Under the pieces are notes generated by a model. That model was not told where the DNA came from. It made no database searches and saw only the letters and a list, made by a program, of their open reading frames with translations. DNA of 64,000 bases from Chlorocebus sabaeus (lineage: Eukaryota > Chordata > Mammalia > Primates > Cercopithecidae). Shown here in pieces: positions 11,604 through 23,432 of this stretch (its first letter is position 1; every line of letters begins with the position of its first letter). A program made the translations under genes and the position numbers. The stretch is from the NCBI RefSeq assembly GCF_047675955.1, contig NC_132909.1, positions 43,947,931 through 44,011,930 on the forward strand, read 5' to 3'.

Positions 11604-12463
11604 GGCCAGGTGCGGTGGCTCACGCCTGTAATCCCAACACTTTGGGAGACCGAGGGGGACAGATCACCTGAGGTTGGGAGTTTGAGACCAGCCTGGCCAA
11701 CATGGTAAAACCCTGTCTCTACTAAAGTTGCAAAAAATTAGCCGGACATGGTGGCAGGCGCCTGTAATCCCAGCTACTTGGGAGACTGAGGCACGAGAAT
11801 CGCTTGAACCTGGGAGTCAGAGGTTGCAGTGAGCCAAGATCGCACCACTGCACTCCAGCCTGGGTATGACAGAGCAAGACTCTGTCTCAAAAAAAAAAAA
11901 GAAGGAATTACCAAGGTACCATAAGAGGAAAGAGTGTGATACAAAAGCACAGCAATAAGTAAAGAAACTGCTAAACTTAGGTTTCTGGTGTGCATGTTTG
12001 AATTCTTAAGTCAAAATGCTCCTTGTATGTTGTATTTAACAAAACAGTTCAACGCATAATGAAAAGCCAAATGTTTCTGCTGTGACCTTTTCCCGTGTTC
12101 CAGTCCTTGAAGGCAGTTGCTTAGTTCTTCAAACTACTTCTCACGGCTACCTCTGTATCTTTTTTTTTTTTTTTTTTTTTTTTTTGAGATGGAGTCTCTG
12201 TAGCCCAGGCTGGAGTGCAGTGGCGTGATCTCAGCTCCATGCAAGCTCTGCCCCCTGGGTTCACGCCATTCTTCTGCCTCAGCCTCCTGAGTAGTTGGGG
12301 CTACAGGTGCCCGCCACCATGCCCGGCTAATTTTTTTGTATTTTTAGTAGAGACAGGTTTTCATCATGTTAGCCAGGATGGTCTCGATCTCCTGACCTCG
12401 TGATCTGCCCACCTCGGCCTCCCAAAGTGCTGGATTACAGGCGTGAGCCACTGCACCTGGCCT
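11604..12463. repeat. Two Alus
   Basis: 11604-11903 plus, flanked by 'aaggaattacc' copies. 12160-12463 minus, flanked by 'ctacctctgtatct' and 'ctacctctatatct'. Between them 256 bases of unique sequence. Confidence 0.85.
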
Positions 12464-12572
12464 ACCTCTATATCTCTTAATAAGCCTATGCTGCTTTTTC
12501 TTTACTGAACAGTTTTATGCATAACCGTTGACATTCTATGAAGATATGTGTGGATTAATAAGTTTGTTTTTT

Positions 12573-12838
12573 GTCTGTTTGCTTTTAAGAGACGAGATCT
12601 CACTCTATTGCCCAGGCTGGAGCACAGTGGCATGATCATACCTCACTGCAGCCTCAACCTGGGCTTGCAAAATCCCCCTGCCTCAGCCTCCCAAGTAGCT
12701 GGGACTACAGGAGCATACCACCACATTCAGCTATTTTTTTATATATATTTATTTATTTATATCTCTATATATATATTTATTTTTTTATATATATATATAT
12801 ATATATGGAGCACACCACCACATTCAGCTATTTATTTA

Positions 12839-12872
<34 letters not shown>

Positions 12873-12985
12873 TTTTTTTAAAGAAATGGGTTCTTGCTAC
12901 GTTGTCCAGGCTGGTGTTTAACTCCTGGGCTCAAGCGATCCCCCAGAGCACTGGGGTTATAGGCATGAGCCACCACACTCAGCCT
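12573..12985 (-). repeat. Alu enlarged by an AT microsatellite and a local duplication
   Basis: An old minus-strand Alu whose linker region contains TA and TTTA repeats (12733-12870). The segment 'ccaccacattcagctattt' occurs twice, at about 12719 and 12817, on each side of the TA run. This shows a 100-base internal duplication coupled with repeat growth. Confidence 0.8.
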
Positions 12986-13214
12986 TAATACATTATTTTT
13001 TTTAGTTAGCAAGTGAAAAAGTCAGACCTCTAGGAGGCAGATATAAGAATGGCTTCTTATCTCCACCCTCTGAGGACTAGCAGAGATTTGAGACCTTCCA
13101 CCATCACACCCTACAAGCATGATTTGTTCCCATTGGAGCCTTGTGAACAGAACTGGCCATTGCCTCTTTGCTGAGGTGACCTGCCTCATGTCGTACACTA
13201 AAGATGTCAGAAGA

Positions 13215-13520
13215 GGCCGGGCGCGGTGGCTCAAGCCTGTAATCCCAGCACTTTGGGAGGCCGAGACGGGCGGATCACGAGGTCAGGAGATCGAGACCAT
13301 CCTGGCTAACACGGTGAAACCCCGTCTCTACTAAAAATACAAAAAACTAGCCGGGCGAGGTGGCGGGCGCCTGTAGTCCCAGCTACTCCGGAGGCTGAGG
13401 CAGGAGAATGGCGTAAACCCGGGAGGCGGAGCTTGCAGTGAGCTGAGATCCGGCCACTGCAGTCCAGCCCGGGCTACAGAGCAAGACTCCGTCTCAAAAA
13501 AAAAAAAAAAAAAAAAAAAA
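13215..13520 (+). mobile_element. Young Alu of Old World monkey type, copy A
   Basis: Full-length plus-strand Alu with long A-tail and flanks 'aagatgtcagaagag' on both sides. It is identical to the copy at 20802-21110 outside the A-runs, including rare changes 'ctactccggaggctg' and 'gcagtccagcccgggctac'. It inserted directly before an older Alu (13533). Confidence 0.9.
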
Positions 13521-13532
13521 GATGTCAGAAGA

Positions 13533-14955
13533 GCCAGGCGCGGCTGCTCACACCTGTAATCCCACTACTTTGGGAAGCTGAGGCAGGTGGGCCCCATGAA
13601 GTCAGGAGTTCGAGACCAGCCTGGCCAACATGATGAAACCCTATCTCTACTAAAAATACAAAGATTAGCTGGGCATAGTGGTGGCTTCCTATAATCCCAG
13701 CTACTCAGGAGGCTGAGGCAGGAGAATCACTTGAACCCAGGAGGCGGAGGTTGCAGTAAGATGAGATCACGCCACTGCACTCCAGCCTGGGCAACAATAG
13801 CAAAACACCGTCTCAAATCAGTCAATGAATCAATCAGAAGTATAGACAGACACATCCACTATGGTTTTGCTTCCTTGTTTGGAACACCAAGGGGCAGGCT
13901 TCCATCCTTTCCTATGAGAGAGTGCGAAGCATCAAGCCTAGAAAATGATCACAACAGTGCAGGATATAAAGCTGAAGGAATATGTCATACTTTGTTTTCT
14001 CTCATCTTCTAAATTGTCCCCTGGGAGTGGGGCAGCCCTGACCATGCTCTCCAGGGAGAGCCCATGAGGTCCTACATGTTCACACACTCAGGAAAACAAG
14101 TGGCTAAGAATCCCTCTGGTCTAGCCTCAGCAGGATTGTCCGAGCACCCCAAAGTTAACAAAAAATCTAAATAATTTATGTTTTGGGTGAAATAAAAGAA
14201 ACTAAAATCCCAGATAATCTAAATATGTGAGGCAAAAGGAGGAGGAGGGAGGTAGGTGTGCAGGCCTTTGTCTTTTTTGACATGAGGATCGAGCTAAAGG
14301 GTAATTCTACATATTGATACAAAATAAGAGTTTAGGTATGTGTGTTGATTAGCCGTTAAAGGAACCAAAGTGGGGTCTGTAACTTCATACTACTATAGAG
14401 GGAAAGAAGCAAAAACACAGGAATTGGAAAACAGAGAAGGGAAATTGCATAGCAGGTGAATGCTACCAAAAAGAACGGAAGTAGAGAATTGTTCGGGCAA
14501 AAAAGACTTTAAGGAGAACAGCACTAGGAGCAAAAGAAGTTCCTCATAAAAGGGAAAGTCATCACGAACATATAAATTGTGAATCTCGGTGCCTGCACTA
14601 CATAGGTTTGAGCTATGTAAATAAACAACCTTCAGAAATCATTTAGGTCCAGAGCTGGGTGCGGTGGCTTGTGACTGTAATCCCAGCACTTTGGGAGGCC
14701 CAGGTGAGCAGATCACCTTAGATCAGGAGTTCAAGACCAGCCTGGCTAACATGGTGAAACCCCGTCTCTAAAATTAATACAAAAATTAGCTGGGTGTGGT
14801 GGCGGGTGCCTGTAACCTCAGCTACTTAGGAGGCTGAGGCTGGAGGATCGCTTGAATCCAGGAGGCAGAGGTTGCAGTGATCCGAGATTGCGCCACTGCA
14901 CTCCAGCCTGAGTGACAGAGCAAGACTCTGTCTCAAAAAAAAAAAAAAAAAAAGT
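13533..14955 (+). repeat. Two Alus around unique sequence
   Basis: 13533-13835 plus, ending in a degenerate tail with 'tcaatgaatcaatc'. 14655-14955 plus, full length with A-tail. The 820 bases between them contain nothing I recognise. Confidence 0.85.
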
Positions 14956-15104
14956 TAAGTCCAAAACCATGATAAGAGGAATTGGATGAATCCAAAACCA
15001 TGGTAGGAGACATGAATGTTTCTGTGAAATGGGTAGACGATGTAATCCAAATAAGGTTGTGGAAGATTTTATAACACAGCAAATGAGCGTAAACAGAGAC
15101 AGTC

Positions 15105-15300
15105 TGCTAATATTTGTTGAGCGGTTTTCATATCACTTGCCTCATAGTGAAAAGCTTATAACGCAGGCCTCACAGCTATATGATGAAGTAGCTACTGCTT
15201 ATCATCTACCCTGTCTTACAGATGGAGAAACTGAGGCACAGAAAGGTTCTCAGCTAATGAGTGGCTATGCTGAGATTTGAAGCCAGCAGACTGGCTTGTT
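15105..15300 (-). repeat. MIR SINE
   Basis: Minus orientation: 'cttacagatggagaaactga', 'ggcacagaaaggttctcagc' and 'gagatttgaagccagcag' are the MIR core and tail. Confidence 0.75.
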
Positions 15301-15937
15301 GAGTGTTCTGTGTTCTTGATGTTATGTTCCACTGGAACTTGGGGAGATGCATTTGTGACTGACGTCCTCGGACTGCACTTGGCATCAGAACCATCCAGGA
15401 ACAAGGAAAGCCATCAGAGCCATGAGTGACTGGGGCAGTCAGGTTACCTGGCCCTGATTCTGCACTCTGCCCTTGATGAGGAGTTACCTTGCTGGGACTG
15501 TGTTTGACTTGAGAACCAGAGCACCCATGTTGGTCAGCATTCTCTTAATTGAGCACTATTGCTTGTTAGGGCATGATCTTGCAAGATGCCACCGTTAGCC
15601 CAACAGAGTGCTAGGGCAGCAGTGGAGCCGGTCCTCAGTCTGTCTTCTGAGGTCCAGACAGATCTCAACTGACTAACAGTGTCAGCAGGAGCTTGTGTAC
15701 GGAGCTGTCTGCCAGGGACATGCCACATCACACAGTGCTGCCAACACCTTGCTTCTAGTTGGCTTGTCACTGGTAATCTGGAACCTCATCTAATAACTAA
15801 TATGTCGCTACTTAATATCAAACAATCTGAAAGCCACCTGAAATACTGCCATACTTACTAAGCAATATTCTTCTTTAATACAAACTGAAATCAAATATTC
15901 ACAAAAGTCTGTTATGTTTTTTGTGGGGTGGTTATTT

Positions 15938-16920
15938 ATTTATTTATTTTTAAAGAGATGAGGTTTTGCCCACACTGATCTTGAACTCCTGGACTCAAGC
16001 AACCCACCAGCCTCCGCCTTCCAAAGTGCTGGGATTACAGGTGTGAGCCACCACGCCCAACTTAAAAGTTTGTTGTGTATGAAATTAGAGAAAAATCACA
16101 GCACACCCAGGAAACTCACATGGGCCACATTATGCCAATACAGCAAACTAGAAACCAGCAACAACCAAAATAAAACACGTTTCTGAATAACTTTTGAGTG
16201 AAGGATAATCAGAACTGAAATTAGAAGCAATTTAGAAGGAAGTGGCAAGAAAAACATTACACACCAGATGCAGTTATAAAAATACATAAGAGAAAGAGTG
16301 ACTTCAGGTGAATTTATTAGAACTAAAGAGTAGGCCAGGTGCAGTGGCTCATACCTGTAATCCCAGCACTTTGGGAGGCTGAGGCATGTTGCTACCTTGA
16401 GTCCAAGAGTTTGAGATCAACCTAGGCAACATGGTGAAATGTCCTTTCAACCAAAAATACAAAAATTAGCCAGGCGTGGTGGTGCATGCCTGTAGTCCCA
16501 GCTACTGGGGAGGCTGAGGTGGGAGGATCACCTGAACCCAGGAGGTCGAAGCTGCAGTGAGCTATAATCAACTCATGAAGCTAGAAGGAACATGATGAAA
16601 AAAGTAAAGACACTAGAAGGAGAAGGAATTTTTTTTTTTTAAAGACAGGCTCTTGCTCTGTTACCCAGACTAAAGTGCAGTGGCACAGTCATAGCTCACC
16701 ACAGCCTCGACTTCCTGGGCTCAAGTGATCCTCCCATCTTAGCCTCCAGAGTAGCTGGGACTATAGGCGTGCACCACCACCTTGGCTAATTTTTTTATTT
16801 TGTGGAGATGGGATCTTGTTTTGTTGCCCAGGCTGGTCGTGAACTCCTGGGCTCAAGCGATCCTCCCGCCTCAGCCTCTCCAAGTGCTGGGATTACAGGT
16901 GTGAGCCATCACGCCCAGCT
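15938..16920. repeat. Three truncated or old Alus
   Basis: 15938-16063 minus, one arm only, with TTTA run. 16333-16575 plus, cut off after 'gctgcagtgagctataatc' without a tail. 16626-16920 minus, J-like. Unique sequence lies between. Confidence 0.8.
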
Positions 16921-17442
16921 GAATATTTTTCTGTGTTAGTATGTGTAACTCAACCTTCTCTTTTCTGTACTGTTCTCATCATCATGACTGGGTCATAAGA
17001 TTTCACACCTGGGGCACAGGCTCCTTGGTTAATGTTCTCTTGTGGGTCACATCACACTTGCCTTGATGCAGTCAGAAGCTCATTGAGCTCTCATCCTGGC
17101 TGGGCCATTAAAAAGGTGTCAATTCTGCCTGCCAGGGTGCTGTGGCTCCAAGGTGACTGGTTTGTATTTCCAGGCCATAATGAGCTGTGAGCTCCCTCAT
17201 GGCTGCTGCTGATGGAAATCAAGGAGGAACTCGGTTCAAACTCCCGATTGCCCTGCAGTCACTCTTAGCAGGGCAGCTGTTTTGGGCTTAGCTCTGGGTC
17301 CTCAGTAGAGCCAGGCAGAGCCTCTGAGACAGCAGAGGACAGTCAGCAGTTGGCCACTTAGAAAAGATTTGTGTTTACAGGAACAATTTGGGACCTGGTG
17401 GTGTTTTCATAAATGTCCTGTTATGCCTGTTTTGTTGTGTAG

Positions 17443-17933
17443 GTTTTTGTCTGATGAAAATAGTCTGGAGTATAAATATTACAAGCTGAAGTTGGCAGAA
17501 ATGCAGCGGATGAGCCAGAACTTGGGAGGAGCCGACCAGAAGCCGACCTCGGCAGAATGTGCGGTGCGGGCCATGCTGTACGCCCGGGCTGTCCGTAACC
17601 TCAAGAAGAAACTGCTTCCGTGGCAGCGGCGGGGGCTCCTCCGTGCTCAAGGGCTCCGGGGCTGGAAGGCAAGGAGAGCGACCACTGGGACCCAGACCCT
17701 CCTATCCTCAGGCACCAGGCTGAAACACCACGGCCGGCAGACTCCAGGCCTCTCACAGGCAAAACCATCCCTGCCAGACAGAAATGATGCTGCCAACAAG
17801 GACTGCCCGCCAGACCCAGTTGGACCCTCTCCTCAGGACCCCAGCTCAGAAGCCTCAGGTCCATCCCCCAAGCCAGCAGGAGTGGACATCTCCGAAGCAC
17901 CTCAGACCTCTTCTCCCTGCCCATCTGCTGACA
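17443..17933 (+). CDS. SUGP2: SUGP2 exon, second half of SURP 1 and linker
   Basis: The acceptor is 'ttgttgtgtag' and the donor is 'gtgggtg'. The 491-nt exon completes the Trp codon and continues FLSDENSLEYKYYKLKLAEM, the end of SURP module 1. A basic stretch follows (RNLKKKLLPWQRRGLLRAQG), then KARRATTGTQ, which may contribute nuclear localisation. A Pro/Ser-rich linker ends at PCPSAD. The last base starts an Ile codon. Skipping this exon alone would shift the frame (491 is not a multiple of 3). Confidence 0.95.
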
Positions 17934-19348
17934 GTGGGTGCTCACTCCTGTCCCCCTCCTCTGGGCCCCAGTCCCTACTCTCCCATCTCCAAGGTCTCTC
18001 TAGAATTGTGGGGGGGCTGCAATCTAGGCAAGGCAGTGGATAAAAGCCCTAGGGACCTGGCCAAGACAAGTGCATGTGTTAGCGCTTTCTCTCTTACTTT
18101 CTTGAGAGAGCTGCATGCAAGTCCTGCAGCTCCCTCCTCTTCTGAGAGTGGAGCTGGCACGAGGTGCTTCCCCATGCCTCTGTGCTCCCTGACAGGGTTC
18201 TGCTGCTGGGGCCGTGGGCAGTGCGTTGCGTGAACTTGGGATCCCGTGTCCTGCTATATCCTGGCCTCTCTTGATAGTGCTCAGGGCTGCCTTGTTCTCT
18301 CATTCTGCCTCCTCATCCCCAGGGTCTCCACAGTTCCTGTTCTTGGGGTTCACTGACCTGCACTGATTCCTCTGAATCGACTAACTTCACCCCTTCTGTT
18401 TCTTCTGTCACCTTAGCTGTTTCCTTCTCTCTGTACCACAGGCCTGCTCTCTGGCCAGTGCTTCCTACTCAGCACTAAGTAGGAAGGAGAGGGCAAAAAA
18501 GTGTCCACAACGGCTGCATTCTCTAGGTGTTGCTGTGTCATGAGCCATTCCAAACTGTGGCTTAAAACAGGAGGCATCAGCCAGGCATGGTGGCTCACTT
18601 TGGGAAGCCAAGGCAGGCGGATTGCCTGAGCTCAGGAGTTTGCAACCAGCCTGGGCAACATGGTGAAACCCCATCTCTACTAAAAATACAAAAAATTAGC
18701 CAGGCGTAGTGGCGCGTGCCTGTAGTCCCAGCTACTCGGGAGGCTGAGGCAGGAGAATCGCTTGAACCCAGGAGGCGGAGGTTGCAGTGAGCCAAGATCT
18801 CACCACTGCACTCCAGCCTGGGCGACAGAGCAAGACTCCATCTCAAAAAAAAAAAAAAAAAAAAAAAATTCCCGGAGGCATCCGGTATTGTGAATTTGCC
18901 AGTGGCTGGGTCGTCTGCTGAGCTAGCCCACACATGTGTCTGCGATCAGCAGCAGGTGTCCAGGCTGTCAGCTGAGCTGATGGTATGGCTGGGCCACACG
19001 CCTGTCATCCCCCCAGCAGCCAGCCCATGTTTGTTCACCTGGCAATTGGGGTTGGGGCTCCAGGAGAGAGAGCAGAAGTACTGGAGTCTTCCAAGGCCCA
19101 GGCTTGGAACTGGCAACAGGCTTTTCCACCACATGCTATAGCCGATTTGAGTCCCAGGACCAGCCCTGATTTGAGGGGGTGATACACAGAGTTCACTTGG
19201 TGACAAGGAGTCTGCATGTGGCGAAGGGCAAGGCTACAGGGAGGGGACACGCAGGCCATCTTTATAATCAGCTTCCACAACCCTGCAGTGTTTACACGGG
19301 GAGCAGCAGCTCAGGAGTCATGCCTGACAGGTGCTTTATGTTTTGTAG
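17934..19348 (+). other. SUGP2 intron between the SURP exons
   Basis: A 1.4-kb intron, GC-rich near the donor. It holds one plus-strand Alu at 18580-18868. The rest (17934-18579 and 18869-19348) is unique sequence with no signal that I can name. The coding frame of the preceding exon stays open to 18043, but nothing supports use of this read-through. Confidence 0.85.
18580..18868 (+). repeat. Alu with small 5' deletion
   Basis: 'ccaggcatggtggctcactt' runs straight into 'tgggaagccaaggc', so about 17 bases ('cacctgtaatcccagca') are missing. A 24-base A-tail ends it. Confidence 0.85.
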
Positions 19349-19460
19349 TTGACATGAAGACAATGGAGACTGCAGAGAAACTGGCTAGATTTGTTGCTCA
19401 GGTGGGACCAGAGATCGAACAATTCAGCATAGAAAACAGCACCGATAACCCTGACCTGTG
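19349..19460 (+). CDS. SUGP2: SUGP2 exon, first half of SURP module 2
   Basis: The acceptor is 'ttatgttttgtag' and the donor is 'gtacgt'. The 112 nt encode IDMKTMETAEKLARFVAQVG and on to NPDL plus two bases of Trp, residues 742-778 of the window part. The METAEKLARFVAQVGPEIE part is the signature start of a SURP module. The exon ends inside the Trp codon (TG|G), as in SURP module 1. A degenerate Alu fragment begins about 25 bases after the donor. Confidence 0.95.
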
Positions 19461-19481
19461 GTACGTACCCCCCGGGTCTCA

Positions 19482-19620
19482 TCACACCTTTTTCTTTTTC
19501 AAAGAGAGAAAGTCTGAGGATGTTGCTCAGGCTGGATTCAAATTCCTGGGCTCAAGTGATCCTCCTGTTTCAGCCTCTGGAGTAGCTGGGACCACAGGTG
19601 TGCTCCACTGCAACTGGCCA
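19482..19620 (-). repeat. Degenerate Alu fragment beside a splice donor
   Basis: 'ggatgttgctcaggctgg', 'gggctcaagtgatcctcctg' and 'gagtagctgggaccacagg' mark a one-arm, minus-oriented, old Alu. It begins about 25 bases after the donor of the SURP 2 exon. Confidence 0.65.
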
Positions 19621-19774
19621 TTATACCCTTTAGATTTGAGTGTGTTCATGCCACAAACATGTCCTGAGCCAGCCCACAGCCTGGCCAATGCATTCCTACC
19701 ATGGGGGTTACACCAGGAGTAAATCATGACTTCACTTCAGCTGAGCCAGGGGCCTGAGGGAGAAAGATCTCTTC

Positions 19775-20312
19775 TAGTCACCTGAGTTTAGGAGTTTGAG
19801 AGGAGCCTGACCAACATGCTAAAACCCCATCTCTACTAAAATACAAAAATTAGCCGGACATGGTGGCAAGCACCTGTAATCCCAGCTGCTCAGGAAGCTG
19901 AGGCATGAGAATTGCTTAAACCCAGGAGGCAGAGGTTTCAGTGAGCTGAGATTGAGCCACTGCACTCCATCCTGGGCAACAGAGCGAGACTTCATCTCAA
20001 AAAAAAAAAAGGCCGGGCGCAGTGTCTCATGTTTGTAATCCCAGCACTTTGGGAGACTGAGGCGGATGGATCATGAGGTCAGGCATTCGAGACCAGCCTT
20101 GCCAACATAGTGAAACCCCGTCTCTATACTAAAAATAAAAAAATTAGCCAGGTGTAGTGGCGGGTGTCTGTAATTCCAGCTACTCGGGAGACTGAGGCAG
20201 GAGAATTGCTTGAACCTGGGAGGCAGAGGTTGCAGTGAGCCGAGATCGCACCATTGCACTCCAACTTGGGCAACAAGAGTGAAACTCCATCTCAAAAAAA
20301 AAAAAAAAAATC
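19775..20312 (+). repeat. Truncated Alu followed by a full Alu
   Basis: 19775-20011 lacks its first 60 bases. 20012-20312 starts directly after its A-tail and is full length. The second probably inserted into the tail of the first. Confidence 0.8.
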
Positions 20313-20801
20313 TGTTCTAGGGGACCTGCCCTTCTGGGGCATCAGGAAAAGCCTCCCCAGAGTGACATTTAATCTGCATCCAAAGGCTAAATAGGAGTTG
20401 GCCAGGGGAGGGGAGAGAGGTGAGGATTTACTTCTCACTGCATGATAGTAGTGATAGTCAGCCCTTGCCCAGGTCTGGACAGGAGGCACTTCTACATGGG
20501 GATAACGTGGCGTGCTCATGCTGGGAGCAGGTACTTTTGTCCTCTCCATTCCTCGGATAGGTGGAGCTCTGCTCAAAAGCACACAGCCCATAGGCAAGAA
20601 AACCTGGGCTAGAAGCCAGCTCTGCCCCTGGGGTTTTTCCCTGGGGTGATGTGAGACGCCCCCTCCAGAGAAAGGCTACCAGTGGGAGGCACCCATCTTC
20701 CATTACTGAGCCAGGACCCTACTGAGGGGGCTCTCAACTCCTCGTGCTGGTCCCAGCTTGTTGGACAGTCATGCCTTCGTCCAATTAAAAATACAATTGA
20801 A

Positions 20802-21110
20802 GGCCGGGCGCGGTGGCTCAAGCCTGTAATCCCAGCACTTTGGGAGGCCGAGACGGGCGGATCACGAGGTCAGGAGATCGAGACCATCCTGGCTAACACG
20901 GTGAAACCCCGTCTCTACTAAAAAAAAATACAAAAAACTAGCCGGGCGAGGTGGCGGGCGCCTGTAGTCCCAGCTACTCCGGAGGCTGAGGCAGGAGAAT
21001 GGCGTAAACCCGGGAGGCGGAGCTTGCAGTGAGCTGAGATCCGGCCACTGCAGTCCAGCCCGGGCTACAGAGCAAGACTCCGTCTCAAAAAAAAAAAAAA
21101 AAAAAAAAAA
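20802..21110 (+). mobile_element. Young Alu of Old World monkey type, copy B
   Basis: Full-length plus-strand Alu with flanks 'atacaattgaa' on both sides. The body equals copy A (13215) except for about four extra A in the middle linker. Both have the same direction and lie 7.6 kb apart on the two sides of the exons at 17443 and 19349. Confidence 0.9.
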
Positions 21111-21841
21111 TACAATTGAAAACGTGCATTTCTCAGCACATTTATGGAATTCAGTGGTGACGGAACATACTCTTTCAACTTGTTTGGGACCTGATTGCAC
21201 GAGCCAAGCCCTATTCCCGTCCGCAGCCTTGGCTTATGACTGGGTCCTGCACTGAGGTACCACCCGCCTTGTGGGGCACCAACCACCTACAGACGGGAGG
21301 CCTGACCAGGCTTACAGTCAGGTTCTGCCTTTTACAGACAGTGGTGGCCTTGGGGAGCTGCTGGGCCCTGTAGACCTCAGGGTCAGGCCTGTCCACTATG
21401 TATGTGGGATTTCCCCTGGCAGGGTTGGGTAAGGAGGACAGCTCAGTGCAGGGCAGCTGGGGACATCCCATCAGTCCTTTTTTCTTTTTCTTTTTCTTTT
21501 TTTTTCAATGAAAAGTACAGTTTAAAGGAGAATTTTGCATTAGCCTGGGTACTTGGGCTGTACTACTTGTTGGGTTTTGGGTGATTCCTCCCCATCTGTG
21601 ACAGCCTTTTCTGAGCAGTGTCCTTCAGAGTACTCTGTTCTGTCCTTCCCTGGAGGGAGAGCCCTGGATCCTGACCACGATACTGGGCAGGATGTTGGAC
21701 GCTATCCAGCCATGCTTGTAAATGGGCCAAGATGACTTTGTGTTTCTTTTGCCTTTAGAAAAATTTTAATTCTAATGTGCTCAAGCTCATTGAGTTAATT
21801 CATTTTGTGGGTGTGGTTATGTTATAAAGTTGTCATACAAT

Positions 21842-21842
21842 C

Positions 21843-21877
<35 letters not shown>

Positions 21878-22405
21878 TTTTTGAGACGGAATTTTATTCT
21901 GTCGCCCAGGCTGGAGTGCAGTAGCGCAATCTCAGCTCATTGCAACCTCCGCCTCTCGGGTTCAAGCGATTCTCCTGCCTCAGACTCCCAAGTAGCTGGG
22001 ATTACAGGTGTCACCCAGCTAATTTTTGTAGTTTTAGTAGAGACAGGGTTTCACCATGTTGGCCAGGCTAGTCTTCAACTCCTGACCTCAGGTGATCCTA
22101 CTGCCTCAGCCTCCCAAAATGTGCTGGGAGGCATGAGCCACCATGCCCGGCCCAGATTCATTTGTTTCTGCTGATATTTAGTTGTGTGTGTGTTTGTGTG
22201 TGTGTGTGTGCGCGCGCACGTGCCTGTGTGTGTTAGCCTGGTATAGTGGCATTTGCCTGTGGTCCCACCTACTTGGGTGGGTGACGTAGGAAGATTTCTT
22301 GAACCCAGGAGTTTGAGGCTGCAGTGAGCTGTTATCACACCACTGCACTCTAGCCTGGACAACAGAGTGAGACTCCATCTCTAAAAATGTATAATAATAA
22401 ATAAT
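21842..22405. repeat. Alu, GT microsatellite and Alu monomer
   Basis: 21842-22152 minus-strand Alu whose tail has become a TTTA repeat of about ten units. 22182-22232 is a GT repeat with a GCGCGC centre. 22234-22405 is a plus one-arm Alu ('agcctggtatagtggcattt'). Confidence 0.8.
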
Positions 22406-22414
22406 TATAAAGCT

Positions 22415-22800
22415 GTCCAGCTTTTCCAATACCATTCTTTGAAAGACCACCCCTTTTTCGCAGTAGTTTGAGAGGCTACCTTAATCGAATGCTGGGTTTC
22501 TGGTCTTTCTATTCTGTTCCTTCGGTCTGTCTGATGGACTACTTTGCTGTTTAACTCTAGAGGCTTTGGGGCATTTTGTAGTGTTTGGTGGGGCTGGAAC
22601 CCCTTATGAGTCTTGTTCGGGGTTTTCCCAGATACTTTTACATATTATTTTTCTTCATGAACTTTAGAACCATCTTGTCCTGATTCAGAACAGGGTTTTA
22701 TTGGGCTGTATTAATATGCTAATTGGGGGGACTTGGCACATTTATGAGGTTGAGTTGCCTTATGAGGGCCATTTTTCCTTTGGTCCAAGTGGACTTTGGT
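22415..22800 (+). repeat. L1M remnant (3' part)
   Basis: 'ccaataccattctttgaaag', 'tctattctgttccttcggtc', 'ttttgtagtgtttgg' and 'ccatcttgtcctgattcag' follow the order of an old L1 3' region. Heavily diverged, with no coding capacity. Confidence 0.6.
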
Positions 22801-23432
22801 GCTTTCAGGAGTGTTTTAAGTTTGTCATACCAGCCACAGCTTCATAGCTGTGGTTACAAGTCCAAGTGGCCACCAGACCCCTGAGGCACAGAGAGGCCTC
22901 ATCTCCACGCCCACATAGCTGGACTGCAGGCCCCAAGTGGGAAGTGCTAGGGGTGAGGAGCCTTCTCTGGGAGCACCTTACAGCTCCATGGTGCACATGT
23001 TCCAGCAGTAACTGTGCAGCGCCTCCTGGCGTCTCTCCATGCTTCTCGTATCTGGGAGGAACCAGAGTCAAAATGGGCACATGGAGGCCCAGAGAGGCCA
23101 GTGATGTAACCAGAAAGGGTGAGATGGGTCTCAGGCCAGATTTCTATTCCAGCATTTTCCCAGGCCCTGCATACCTTGTTCATCTGCCTCTTTCCCCTGG
23201 AAAGTAGTTATGCTCCTTGAATTCTAGCTCCTTATTAAGTTACTAGTACTCTTCAAATTTTCTGTCATTGAGAGGCTGCACCATCAAACTATAGCTGCCG
23301 CATAGAGAGCGGTCAGGTTATTCTTTCCCTTGTCCCACCTCCACCTTCCTTGGATCAATCCCAGCAGTTTCAGCAAATAAAAATGTTGAGAGATTCCGTC
23401 TGGTAACCTAATGTATTTCCTCTGTGCCCCAG

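Larger units (their letters stand above)
8536..17442 (+). other. SUGP2 intron inside SURP 1
   Basis: An 8.9-kb intron that interrupts the first SURP module. Besides the listed repeats it has unique stretches at 8536-8916, 10449-10732, 10961-11603, 13836-14654, 15301-15937, 16064-16332 and 16921-17442. I found no open frame with coding character in them. The stretch 13836-14654 is A-rich and might be an old retroelement, but I recognise no family. Confidence 0.85.
19461..23432 (+). other. SUGP2 intron inside SURP 2
   Basis: A 4-kb intron that splits the second SURP module at the same Trp as in the first. Unique stretches are 20313-20801, 21121-21841 and 22801-23432. The first contains 'aataggagttggccaggg', which resembles an old dispersed repeat I cannot name. 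Alus, a GT microsatellite and an L1M remnant are listed separately. Confidence 0.85.

Noticed and set aside
22182..22232. GT/GC run as a Z-DNA regulatory site
   Set aside because: Alternating purine-pyrimidine DNA can form Z-DNA, but this is a short microsatellite of a common type and nothing ties it to regulation.
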